Both the position numbers and the translations under genes were made by a program. A DNA stretch of 64,000 nucleotides, from contig JAINUG010000209.1 of assembly GCA_029706075.1 (NCBI GenBank), forward strand, positions 62,001 to 126,000. Direction: 5' to 3'. The notes beneath the pieces were generated by a model. That model was given only the letters and a program-made list of their open reading frames with translations. It was not told the DNA's origin and searched no databases. This stretch comes from Aldrovandia affinis (taxonomy: Eukaryota > Chordata > Actinopteri > Notacanthiformes > Halosauridae). Within the stretch, counting starts at the first letter, position 1. Each line of letters opens with the position of its first letter. Positions 38,901-52,900 of this stretch are shown here, piece by piece.

Positions 38901-39411
38901 AAAAAAATGTATGTGCAGTTTGAACACAATTCATATTTCAGGATGATTTTTGCCTTAAATTGAGTTGCCTTCATCTTTTATTTAATATCCAATTGAAATC
39001 ATCTGGATCTTATGGTAAAAATTAGGGGTCTGGATAGTTTTGTACAGTAATGCTAGCATAGCAGAAATACCTACTATACTGAAACAAGTTCTGTTGTTTG
39101 TTCGGTATATGGGTTCAGTTAGTTCACACAAAAGCCTCCGTATCGCCTCACCAACCCTGAAAGAAGTGTAGGAACCTGCTCTTCCCTGCCTTTGTGGTAG
39201 CTAACTTGCTATCTAAGATTCAATATTGACAGCTTGCTAGTTAAATGCTGAAATAAAGAATAATGTGTTGCTCTGGCATTCACGTTCAGTCAGGTGGTTG
39301 ACCATTCCGTTATCGCTTGACCTTTTATTCATTCATAAATGTAACCTTAAGAAGGTTTTATTTCATTTCAATGCAATGTCCAACTCCTTTTGTAACAAAG
39401 GTCTTCATTAG

Positions 39412-39449
<38 letters not shown>

Positions 39450-42400
39450 GCAGATGCTCTCACCTTCATCCTCTTCCGCAGCTGCTACACCCACTGCCAC
39501 TACAAACAGCACCCCCGCTCAGCGGTAAGTCACCAGCCTGTCCCACATGCTGATTCAGAGATCCTCCAACAATCTCACAACTTACACTGATGTATACAGG
39601 TAGTGGTCAAAAAGGTGGAAACACTTGTGTAAATGAGGGACACAAAGTATATTGAATGAGGTGCTTCGACATACAGTCATGTCCATAAGTGTTTGGACAG
39701 TGACACAATTTTCATCATTTTGGCTCTGTACGCCAGCACCATGGATTTGAAATGAAACAACCAATATCTGCTTTAGGTGTAGACTTTCAGCTTTAATTTA
39801 AGGGTTTTGTCAAAAATATTGTATGAACCGTGTAGGAATTACAATCATTTTTATACATAGCCCCCCTAATTTTAGGGACTCAAAAGTAATTGGACAAACT
39901 AACATACTCATAAATTAAATTGTCATTTTTAATACTTGATTGCAAATCCTTTGCAGTCAATGACTGCCTGAAGTCTGGAACCCATAGACATCACCAGATG
40001 CTGGGTTTCTTCCCTGGTGATGCTCAGCCAGGCCTTTACTGCTGCTGTCTTCAGTTCCTCCTTGTTCTTGGGGCGATTTGCCTTCAGTTTTGCCTTCAGC
40101 AAGTGAAATGCATACTCAATTGGATTCAGGTCAGGTGATTGACTTTGCAGAATATTCCACTTCTTTGCCTTAAAAAGGTATTGGGTTGCTTTCGCAGTAT
40201 GCTTTGGGTCATTGTCCATCTGCACTATGAAGCGCCATCCAATGAGTTTTGAAGCATTTGGCTGAATCTGAGTAGATAATATAGCCCTATCCACTCCAGA
40301 TTTCATCATGCTGCATCAGCAGTCACATCATCAATAAATACAAGGGAACCAGTTCCATTGGCAGCCATACATGCCCATGCCATAACACCAGCTCCACCAT
40401 GCTTCGCAGATGAGGTGGTATGCTTCGGATGATGAGCAGTTCCTTCCCTTCTCTATACTCTTCTCTTCCCATCATTCTGGTACAAGTTGATCTTTGTCTC
40501 ATCTGTCCATAGGATGTTGTTCCAGAACTGTACAGGCTTTTTTAGATGTTTTTTGGCAAACTCTAATCTGGTCTTCCTGTTTTTGAGGCTTACCAATGGT
40601 TTACATCTTGTGGTAAACCCTCTGTATTTACTCTGGTGAAGTCTTCTCTTGATTGTTGACTTTGACACAGATACGCCTACCTCCTGGAGGGTGTTCTTGA
40701 TCTGGCCAACTGTTGTGGAGGGGTTTTTCTTTACCAGGGAAATAATTATTTTGTCATCCACCACAGTTGTTTTCCATGGTCTTCCGGTCCTTTTGGTGTT
40801 CCTGAGCTCACCAGTTCATTCTTTCTTTTTAGGAATGTACCAAATAGTTTTGACCACACCTAATGTTTTTGCTATCTCTCTGATGGGTTTGTTTTGATTT
40901 TTCATTCTAATGATGGCTTGCTTCACTGGCAGTGACAGCTCTTTGGACTTCATATTGACAGTTAACAGCAACAGATTCCAAATGCAAATGCCACACTTGA
41001 AATCAACTCTAATCAACTTTAGGCCTTTTATCTGCTTACTTGTAACTGAAATAATGAGGGAATAACACACACCTGGCCATGGAACAGCTGAGCAGCCTGA
41101 ATTGAATTGTCCAATTACTTTTGGTCCCTTAAAAAGGGGGGGGACCACATACAAAAAGTGCTGTCATTCCTGCACCGTTCACCCGATTTGAATGTTTTTA
41201 TTTTTTGTTTAAATATTAATTATTTAATTTCAACTCCAATATGCTGAAGTAGACAGTTAAAATAACAATAACTTTGTCAATGTCCAAATAATTAGGGACC
41301 TGACTGTAAGTGTTGTTTCTGAGTTAAATAAGCAACGAACATCCCAGTATGCTCAGGGTCATGTACAAAAATGCTGGGTAGCCTTGGTTGCCTATAATTA
41401 TGGCTATTATGTTATTAATTCACAGGGCTTGGTGTTTTCCCCCAATATTAAGTAACTGTCAGTGTAATTCAACAGTTTGTCATTCTTCAAGAGCATATTT
41501 TCAACAGCAGTTGGACATTTTTCATTCATTTTCAAATGGTTGCGCATTCCCCAATTGACAGAGGATGTAGCAGCAATGAGATGAGCGTACAAGTGTGTTT
41601 GGCACTTGGAAACTGGAGGAAACTCTGACAGGAAGAGGTCTGGCAGACCCAAAGCCACAACAAAATCAGAAGACAAGTTTCTGAGAGTCAACAGCTTGCG
41701 TGATAGGCGGCTCACAGGATAACAGCTTCAAGCACAACTTAACACTGGTGGAAGTAAGGAAGTCCCCGTTTCAACTGTGAAGAGAAGACTTCGAGCTGCA
41801 GGTTTGACAGGTTGAGTGGTGAAAGTAATTGCTAAGATGGAAAATTAAGAAAAAGAGGCTTGCCTGGGCCATGAAGCACCGCCAGTGCACTACTGAAGAC
41901 TGGAAGAAGGTCTTAATGAAAAATGAAATCTTGACATTTTGAACGTTTTTTGTAGGCCATCGAGTAGGCGAAAGGATGGTTCCTCGGTGTGTGACACCAA
42001 CTGTCAAACATGGAGGAGGAAGCATGATGGTCTGTTGACTGTTAACCCATGTTAACCCATTACTTGTTCCCTGAAAAGGGCCTTTTTTTAAACTCCCAGT
42101 TTTGGTAAAAAAATGGGGGTGTTCTAAAACTTTTGACCAGTAGTGTATATTTTTGCTGAACAAATTTGCTGATTCAAATTCAGATTTCAGCAGTGAAATG
42201 AAAGTATAGTCATCAGTACAGCTGCCACAAACTGTCATTACATTATGACCTCACAAATCTCTCACCACATTGGTACCAACCGAGAATAGGTTTATTTAAT
42301 CATCTTAGGTTTCATGTTATTTCACATTAATCTCTTGTCATGTAGATATTGATGCTTGCTGTCACATTCCATTGCTCACCCACCCCAAACATTTAATTTC

Positions 42401-45400
42401 AAATCTTTTTCGTTTTTTATGTTTTTCATGTGCAAGTGAAATAGTATCCAGCTTGTGTGTCGATTTTTTTATTTCACAATAAGCTGTCCAGTAATAATAT
42501 TGGGAGGTGGCTCTGGCTGCTCATTGTCCAGTCTGTGGGAATGTCTCTGGATGTGAAAATTATTCTGCAAATTGTTACCACGCCGCTCTATTTCCAAATG
42601 GCATTCCATTGGTCCCTGTGGTAGAGGCTATCCAATTCTTTTCCCGGGATCTTGCCGCGGAAACATTTTCACCATTTCTTTGCTTGTCGATTTTAAGTCA
42701 ACATTTTCAAACTGATACATTCGCGTCAGAGTTTTCCTCTACTTCACTGCAAACAGCAGTGCTTGACCACGAGCAACTGTCCCCCAAAGTATGGTTTGCT
42801 GCTTTTGAGGCACACATACTTGTGTAAATGACATACAATCGGAATTAATTCTGGTTAGTGGCTGGAGGATGCTGAAAAACACAATGTCAATGGTTTCCCA
42901 CACTTTGGGAAAGACATGGCGCCCTCTACAGGCCACAGACTGGCTGACCGAAGAAGAAATGTGGGAGGTCACTCTGTCACCCTAGTGCAGCTGGCCAGAG
43001 ACCCGAGGAACAAGGAACACCAGTCTGCTTTACAATAACCCAAGTGAGAGGAAGATCAAAATGCATGACCCCATAAACCTGGCGAAGCACAGAGACCGAG
43101 TAATGACGAAATACAGGACCCTGCATGTGTCAGTCATTGGTGACACAGGGATTTGAGGGTGTTTTTAACACTTGGAATGGCTTTTGCTGAGCAAAGCACG
43201 TGGAAAACTTGCTGCAAAACTTTGCCGCTAGTCAGCCATTGAGTTCCAGTAGAGACTAATCTGGGCTGCAGCTGGCCTTCTCAGTAAAGGAGATTCTGTA
43301 AGAGGAGGACATTTCAGCAGGCAACATGCAATTATAAAAGAACCTCTGCCACATGGGAGAAATGCAGTCAAATGGTGCGCAGAAAATGTCAATACAAAAT
43401 AACATTGCATTGTTTTCTTACCATTGCAGCAATTGTGCTACACATACAAATCATGAATCAGCAATTTGTTAACATGTTCGGGAACGTAATATGTTTGATA
43501 TGATAGATTTGTTTATTTTGATTCGGTTTCTAATTGTAAGGTATATTTTGCCTCAGCCTTTTAGTATTGTGTGTATAAGACACATACACAACCACACTAG
43601 AACCACCTTCGATAGAAAGATAGTCATGGAACAAACAAACAAACCTGTACATGACAAGTTTGATGGAGCCATTTTAGGAATAAGAGTAAAATGTTGGGTG
43701 GCATTGCCCCCTGGAGTTGAATAATGTGTACTGCAACTTATGTGATTTGGCATTCCTCTGGTTTGCAGTTTCCTTTTTGACTCCCTGACTCCTCCTCCAT
43801 CCTTTCTAATGATATTCTTTCCTGCCAATCTCATGTTTTTGGTCTTTCCAAAGACTACACACATCTCTCACTCTCCTCCTTCACTCTCCTTGCTTTTCCA
43901 CCTTTACGCTGCTGCATCACCTTCTCTGTCTTGACAGGACGGTCAGGTCTATGCTGGACTCCAAGCGAGCCGAACAGCCCGGTCAGAACCAGACCCCAAG
44001 CCCCACAGGTGAGTCCCTGTAGGGGAATGCATTTTCATGTCTGTCCATTTTTCTGTCTGTTTTCAGTCCTTCATCCAGGCATCTTATTTCTGTGTCTGTT
44101 GTCATAGAATCAAAACTGAGTGGTGCGAGTATACGAACTAACCTTTTTGGACATCATTATATGAGTAAACCCAATCTCTCCCCTACCTACCTCTTTCCCT
44201 TTCTAATTTCATCACTTTTTCCCCCTCTCCCTCTCTTCCTCTGTCTCTGCCTTGTTTCTGTTCTCTCTCTTCCCCTCCCTCCCTCCCTCCTAACCTTGTC
44301 ATTCTCCATTTTCTTTTAGGTCCTGCAGTTCCACCTAAGGTCCTCTCAGCCCAGACCTCCGCCTCCTCCAGTTTGATGCAGTCAGCCCCCGTTCTCTCCC
44401 TCATAGCTACATCAAGCTCCGCCTCTCCCACTGCCTCTGTCACCAACACCTCTCAGACCCAGCCCCTGACCATCAAGACCAACACCCCCAACAGCCCTGT
44501 CACACCCAGCGCTGTGGCGACCACCCCCAAACCCGTGTCTCTGCAGCCCCTCCTCATACAGCTGCCACTCTCCGTCACCAATGCCCAGGGGGGGGCCCTC
44601 ATGGCCAATCACAGCAGTGGGGTGGAGCTGGTCCCTGTGACCTCCCTGGCCGGTGTGAGCACCCTCAGCAAAGCGAAGACCACCAATACCACAACCACCT
44701 TCATCATCCAGAAGACCGTCCCATCCTCCTCCCCCAGTCCCTGCCCTCCTCGCCTTCGCTGCCCCAGATCACGCTGGCCCGGGCCGCTGCTTACCCGGGG
44801 AGCAGCGGGACGATTGGAGCGCCCAGCTCCGCCGTGTCCGTCACCTCCGCCCGCACCCCCACCCAGTGCATCTCGGCCGTGGGCGCCACCTCCTCCTCCT
44901 CACTGCCCACGTCCTCCACTCCGGCGGCAACGGGTGGGCAGTCGTCGGGGGCAACTGCCTCTGCCCCTTTGTCTGGAGCCGCGATGGCCTCAAAAACAGG
45001 TAAACACCATGCGGAGCACCTGGAGGATCAGAGTCAATTAGTCCACTGAAGCTGTGATTTGCATTAACATTTACGTTTTTGGCATTTATTAGACGCTCTT
45101 ATCCAGAGCGACCTACAAGATGTGCATTTATACATGGTAAGAGCAATCATTGTTTGTGCAAGAGATCAGTGTAGTAATACCGTAATAGACATCATTGTTG
45201 GCAGCTGCATACCGTACTTGTAGCACAGGGATAGAAAAGGTCAGTAGATTAAAAAAATGTTTTTGTTTTTAGACCGTATTAAACATGGATACATTTTACG
45301 AAATGCAGTATTAAACATGTAAGCAGTGGTGATGACAATTACTTCAATGTACAGAATCAGTGGTAGTGGAGTCTGAAGACATAGGGTTTGAGTCTCTTGC

Positions 45401-46855
45401 GGAACATGGGCAGTGTTTCCTCAGTCCTGACCGAGTGTGGAAGATTGTTCCACCACCGAGGGGTCAGGCCAGAGAAGAGGCAAGACAGCGAGGAGCGGGT
45501 GCCTGAGGCCCGTAGGGATGGGACAGTCAGTTTACCAGAGGAGGCAGAGTGGAGGGGTCTGGCTGGGGTGTAGGGTGTGATGAGTGTCTGAAGGTAGGAG
45601 GCAACAGGATTTTAATTTGATGCATGCTCTGATAGGGAGCCAGTGCAGAGAGGTGAGTAGTGGGGTGACATGCATGAACTTGGTTTGGTTGAACACTAGA
45701 CATGCGGCAGAATTCTGCACTAGTTGCAGTGGCTTGATGGCACAGGCCGGTAAGGCTGCCAACAGGGAATTGTAGTAGTCCAGACATGAGATCACCAGGG
45801 CCTGGACCAGAGTTGTGTGGCCTCTTGGGTGAGGAACGGTCTGATTCTCCGGATGTTGTGGAGAGAGAATCGGCAGGTCCGGGTGATCACTGCAATGTGG
45901 CCCAAAAATCTTTTTTTTCAGGTTATTATTAGGAAAGGTAGCAGTTAGCATCAAGTTACACACTCAAAATAAGGCAAATCATGACTTTCTTATGAAGGCT
46001 TTCAGGTTTTTCATTGTTTAATTTCATAACATTTTTGGTCATGTAATATGTCACAGTAGCAGCCAGTGATATTTCATTTGTTTTGTTACATTGGCTGGCA
46101 TCCATGTTGGATTGAAAATTAAGACACTGCATTCCACGTTTGCATGTCACATCCTCCTGATCTTGGCATACAAAACTAATTGTGTACTGCTCTCATTTCA
46201 GTGCTAATTGAACATGGGGCTGAGCACACTGTATGCCATGTTAACATTCATCTTCCCCCCTGCCTCTCAGATAATCAAGCTGCAAACCGTGCCCCAGACT
46301 CCACTACATCAAAGTCACCTGCTCAGGTAAGAGTGCACCTCATTCCCTCTAACGGTGCATCCGAACAGCAACATTGTGTTGTTCTTCACCTGGCCCCATT
46401 ATACAGCAGTTAAGGACAACCTAACCAGTCTCAACCCAGAGTTAGCCTAAGCAATTCTGCTTTAATATCAATCTCTTTATTGCCAATACAAAAAAGCGAG
46501 CATTAAAGCAAAATAAGTAAATCTTTCCATTGATAAAAAAATCCAAATTATCAAAATTAGACAAAGGGGCATGTTGGCACAATTGCTAAAGAACGCAATG
46601 TAAGAAAATCAATACCATTTGAGTTCGCAAAAGAGGCCAAAGATAGTGGTTCACTGAAAAGTCATTTGGAAAGCCTACATAGAGGGAAAAAAAAAGAATG
46701 AATGTTCTAATGAGATCCAGATTACCGCTCGTTTCATTACTAGTTACTGTAAAGTCATCTTTATAGCTTTCAAATTATTTGACGTCAAAACGTTGTGAAC
46801 ATTTGAGTTCTGAAAGATATCCATTCCCAATGTGTTCATATCTCAGAGGTTCTAT

Positions 46856-46913
<58 letters not shown>

Positions 46914-49900
46914 CATATATATGTATATATATTTGTTTATTTATTTTCCTCATTGTCATAGATTAAACGACAAAACTGTTACGATTGTTTTTCTTTCTTT
47001 TCATTATCGTTGTGAATACATTAACGCCCTGAGGTCCGTGCTTTGTGATTTTGGTGTGGTCTGATATTTATCTAAATTTCATCAACTTAACACACACTTA
47101 CTCCAAAGTGTTTGATATTTTTATTTGAAGGACAATCGCAGCTACATTTATATGACATCAATAGTTTGGTCAGTATCATATGCAGCTTGTAAATAGATCT
47201 ACAAACACACAAGTTATAAAGAGTAAATTTTTCTGCCGTCACAAAAGTTGTGAAAGCACACACTAAACTATAGTGACGAATTGTTTTGCCAATATGCGTT
47301 TGTTCATCAAGGTCTTGGTTATGTAAGGATGTCAAAATAGTTTAGCACATCTGAGATGTAAATAGCAAAAAAAAGTTTTTATCAGAACTGGTCAAATTTA
47401 TTTCAGGCTGTGGGAGGGCTATATGCTAATTTCCTGAATATTCATGATCCAGACCTGAGGGTTGTCCACACCTGTAAGATCTGACAGATGGGCCATCTCT
47501 CTCTCAAAGGCCATCAGATAAAGACAAAAGCCATCAGAGTGAGCAATAGTCAGTGAGCCATGCAGAAGACAGAAAAAAACAAAAAAATCATTTTGGAAGA
47601 TTTATTGAAAACATCACACAAACTATATACAAAAAATTCTAAATTAAAACATGGTGAGACAATCTGTTCTTTTACAGTCTTTGGTGCTACTTCTCAAAAC
47701 AGTTTCTGACCAACTGTAGACGTAAGGGAACATCACAAACCTTGCACTCCCATGGAGTGCACTGTTGTTTCCTCGACATCTTGCAGAGTACGCATTTCTT
47801 GCGAGTAACAGAAGCCAGTTTGCCAACATCCAGAGTCTGTTTGGCAGTGGGCACAGGCACATGATCAAAAGTAGCCAGTTTTCTGGGTTTAAGATATGTA
47901 TTTATCTTTAAACGTCTGTAGGAAAACGAAAGCAAATTCCGTGTCTGCGAAGACACGGAAAGACATAAACAAAACAAACCAAAATAACCAACGATCAGGA
48001 ACAAACAAGTAAAACGGTAAATCCAAAACGTATCCAAAAACTCGGAATAAACTAAACACTGGGAATCTAAACAACAATAAGCACACACGAACAAACAAGT
48101 TCTCGAGAGGCAAGAAACATTAATCATAATCAGTACTATCAAGCTAAGCTAGATAATGTCCAAGCGCCGAAACAGAGAATGCCAGCTGGTTAAATATCCT
48201 CTCGTTAATTATTCGCAGCAGTTCGCAATGATTCTGATTATTTCCCTATAGCGTCACAAGACGCGGAATTCATATATTTTCACAAGTATTTGAAAACATG
48301 GGAAATAAAATATCAGCATACACAGTCTGTTGCTGGCAGATCGCAACCGTAAACACAGACAAGATGCGATATAATGTCGGGACATTATATGTGTTGTTTA
48401 CACAGCGAATTCACACATGGCCCCACGCCCCTCCCCGAGACTAGCACCTAGTTACCACGTCAATTGAAGTTACCAGGTAAAACAGAGAGGAAAAGGCAAG
48501 GTTTACTTTTGATCTATCCATCCATCCATCCATCCATTGTCTAATTTCTGGTCAGGGTCGCGGGGGTGCTAAAACAGAGAGGAAAAGGCCAATCCAAGGT
48601 TTACGGGCAATTTTGACTCTCCAATTAGCCTAACATGTCTTTAATTAAAAACGCGGACACGGGAGAACATCAGGCCCCCGGCCTATTATTCCACTACCAG
48701 TGCTAATTCAATTATTTCAGTGAAAGTCACGATTCTAAGGTTTCTGACAATGTTTTTGCCGCGTGTGTATGATAAAATCTTGCGACGTTAGAAATAGTAA
48801 CATACTTTTATTGCTGCTCGGAACGTCGGCGATCCAGTCGACCTCAGGGGGTTAACACTCTGTCCATTTTTTGCTAATTCATGGAATAATTAAATAAAGT
48901 ACAGAGCTGATGGATTCTAATAAATGTATATGCACTGTTTTGGTTTATCATATATATATAGTGAATGTAATTTTTTAAAATTATTATTATTTTTTCTGGA
49001 GGACTTCGCAGACCAGCTCCATGGCGTGCTGAAGATTAACTCAGAGAGTTGTGTAACAGTGCTTTATGGCCATGTTGTTAAGAAAAGTTTGTCATGTTGC
49101 AGGCCCCTCGCACCAGCAGGGCTGGGGCTGTCATAGACCTGACTGAGGATGATGATGACGTACTAGGTGAGCATGAACGCTCTTTTTCCTTCCTCTATTT
49201 TGCTTTTTCTCCCTCCCTCCCTCCACCCATCACCCTCTCTCTCTCTTTGTGGGGCTGTCTTTAATGTCCTGCCCTGTCTCGCCTGCAGTGACGGGAGTGA
49301 AGAAGGCTCCGGTTCAATCGGGCCCCAATGTGACCGCATCCCCTTCTTCCTCGTCGCCTTCATTGGTTGCCCAGCGGGGGCCCGTGGGCCCTCCCCCCCT
49401 CACCAGCCACACCACTCTGCATGCTCAGCCAAACGGTAAGAGTTTTGTCTCTGAGGCTCCCAACCAGGGCCTGGGTGCTCCCGCTGGGCATAAACAGCTG
49501 ACAAAGGAGTTGCGTGCAAATCACATGATGGCAAAGGCAGCACTAGGCTTACATACTCCAAGACGTACAGCCTTTACACCGCTATGCAGTCCACAAGCTC
49601 CCAACACACCTCAGCAAGAGCAGCCAGTGAAGAGGAAACAGTGTCAGGTGTCCAGACGTCAAGGGAACAAAACTTGTGACATTTGTTACAAGTGCAAGCG
49701 ATTTGTCTGTGGAAAATGCTGTCAAGTTGCACCCAAGGTCTGCCTTGAATGTTGATGGACGCCACAGACTTTTTTGAATTGTAGAATTGTAAGCAGAGTA
49801 AGAAATGTTGGATTCAGGCCTCCCGTGTGGCCCAGTGGTTACAACGTCCGACGCTGGCCACGGAGACCGGGGTTCAATTCCCCGTCTCGCCACCAGGGGC

Positions 49901-52900
49901 GGTGATTGGCTGTCTGCCCCAGGGAGGGGGGAGGGAAGCCGACATGAGATTCGCTGCGTATAAGAGTGGCCCTGCAGTATACCGGGTACCGGTTGCAGGA
50001 CTATGGCAGCGAACTCACATTACTGGGGGGGTGATTGACTTAAATAGCGGGTCTAATTGGCTACCAAATTGGGATAAAAATGGGATTAAAAAAAAAAATT
50101 AAAAAAATGTTGGATTCACCTACCTTTGACTTGTATTAAAACAAAGTTCTTTCCAACCTGTTTTCTGTTGGGTTATAAGATAGTATAGTTTGGACACATG
50201 GCACTAGCAAGCAAAAACTGTGACCTGAGCCATGCAGGAGTAAAACTAGCATAACACGGCTATAGTAAACGCAGCCACAATAACTTTTCATGTTACGTTA
50301 TATATTCCAAGTATACCATGTACTTATTCTGTCCTACATAGACTACTATAACGGTGAGCGTTTGCTATTATCCATGTCTTTGGAGACATTCTTTAATTTT
50401 TTGACAAAATATTTACAAGACAAGTCAAGTATCAAAGATGAGAGATGTAAACAGAGGAAGAAATGTTGGATTCACCCATCTTTGACTTGTATTAACATCT
50501 TTTTAAGCTTTTTTTGATCTTAAGAACCTTTTGATCTAATTTTACTGTTTGCCACAACTTAAAATAAGCTTGGTCATAATTACCGTATACTGCGGGTTTG
50601 TGTGAATAAACACAGAACAAGTGCTTTGTGTTACTAGGCAGCGCTTGTTGCTAGGATGCATCAGTCTCCTAGTCTTATTTCAAAATACCAATATCTACAT
50701 AATGGGACATCAAATAAAAAAGAAAATACATTTTTACTTGACTGATTCAGGGAAAAAATGCCTTGAATTATTGCTTGCAAATACAAGAACACATTATCAC
50801 TGGCAGCCGCAAAGATTGATGCTCCGCATATGTCACGGCATGCAGTGGATATGTCCATGCTACTAATATTCAGTTTCCATACAATCACGTGAATCATATC
50901 CAAACAGTGCTGTATTTTGAAATTTGCCTACAATCTTAAGCATAGTCATACACAGACGAGATCTCATGTATGTTTTTACGGGTCACTTCTGAATCAAAAC
51001 TAGGAAATAATCCTCTTAATCAGCTCTGTATCAATGTGAATATCCAATGGACTGTTGTCCATAAAAATGTCTGCTCACTGTGATCTTTACACAAGAGGAG
51101 CCATTGCTAGCACCCTGCAAGTGATCCTTAATTTCAATATGCATTACCATAAAGATCACTCATGCATCCTACGCCTGCTCTCTCATAGCTGTGGGAATTG
51201 CACCCTGGTGTAACAGAAAGAAGAGTGCAGGTCACTGTGATGCAATAGGTATAAATATTACTTTATGCTGTGCCTGACTTCTAGCTGTATGCTATGTCGG
51301 ATGTAGCCTTAAACCATGTTTATGCCCAGCTGGCAGCCCCAGCCCCAGCCCCAGCCCCAGAATTGCTTGGGCCGCCCTGTTTTAGGCCCAGATCTGGTTT
51401 CTATAGAGCTTTGTCTTCAAATTTAGAATTTCTAACTGAACCAAGTATTCAATTTTTTCCTATTCCCACATGTCTTTTTTCACATGACTACCAAACTCTC
51501 AGTGACTACCAAACTCCTTGCTTGAATTAGTGACCCCCGTAAAGGACAAAGTGAGATGGTTTTTGGTTGGTGTTTCTTTAAGAAATTCAAGCATTTTGTT
51601 GTGTGGGGTCAGAATTAAGTAGATGCAGCGATCCAAAGGGTGGAAGCCCTGATAATGGAGTAAACTAAAAAATGGAGGGGAAAAGGAGGAAAACATTGAG
51701 GCCAGCCTTACAAGCAACAGTTGTGGCACGTTTGGGAATCACGGTTTCAGCAGTAGACCTCACGTGGTTCACGAGGAGTCATGGGAGTGAAATTAATCGG
51801 AATGTGTGTCAGGACCTCGGGTGTTTTAACAGCACGCTTTTCAATTGATGTTTGTAGCGACAACCACACCCAAGTTGTGTCTGAACATATCCTCTGCACT
51901 GCCTTTGGCCCAAGCACAGTGTATGTATGCTGTATTAACTGCTCTTTGTGTCATTTGAATATTCGACTGCCACGTTACAGCCCCACCCCATCCCAACCCC
52001 CACTTCCCAATGCCCCTGTAGAGTGTATACACAGTACTGTATTAACCCCCTCTCTTTTTTTCTACAGCTCAAACAACAGTGAATGTGTTACAGAGATGCC
52101 AAGCTGTGGCCCCCAGTCGAACCCTACCCACTACCTCTAGGGTCCTCCCTTCCGCCTCCTCCGCTTCCTCCTCTTTGTCAGCACCCCCTCTCCACAGCTC
52201 AGGCACTGGGGCGGTTGGGAGTGTCAGGGGGATGGTGGGGGTAACTGCGGCAGTGGGCAGTAACCGACAGGGCAGCCCGCAGGCCACAGGTAACACAGAG
52301 GGCTTTAATGCAGAATACATACACACATGCATGGCAGATGAGAAGTACAGCACTAAATATTGAGTGACTGAGGAAAGAGGCTCCATTCAGTATTCAACTT
52401 AACCAATGTTATAAACAGGAGAGTGGTCTGTTTCTATGTAATAATGGGTTACATAGATAATGGGCTTGTCCTCCATTTTCAGGAGCCACAGTGAGGTCAT
52501 CCCCTCAGAGCAGCCAGCATTTGAATGGACCACACCTCACCGTACACCATCGCCCCCTACAGGTGAGATGGCCGAATTTCCAACTGCACAACCCTTATTG
52601 AGCCTTATTAGAAATGTGCCTGTTATGACCGATATTTGCGGTTTAAGAAGTTCAGTACTAATTATATTATCAGTATTCATTTCAACAGTAATGAAGAAAA
52701 ATGTATTTTTTTAATTCTGTTGTTCTTCAGTGATCAACACAATAATACATTTACACCTAACCACCTTCACTTGTCCTTCCCCCCATCAGGACTCGCCAAC
52801 AAAAAACATCCCCTCCGCTGCCACGATGCCAGGCCCCACCTCCAACCCCAACCACCCGCCCCCAAGCCTCCCGCCCCTGCCCTCCTCACCGGCCCCACCC

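Noticed and set aside
42507-42827. 106-aa + frame in ATF7IP intron 6
   Set aside because: No recognised motif, no match to the ATF7IP sequence, and no need for an extra exon, since exons 6 and 7 join in phase.
44760-45041. Arg/Pro-rich end of the 222-aa frame in exon 8
   Set aside because: It follows the C5 run out of frame; the other frame agrees with exon 9 phase and with human ATF7IP.
49827-49890. Possible tRNA gene
   Set aside because: The A and B boxes belong to a SINE with an attached body, A-rich tail and 14-bp duplication.
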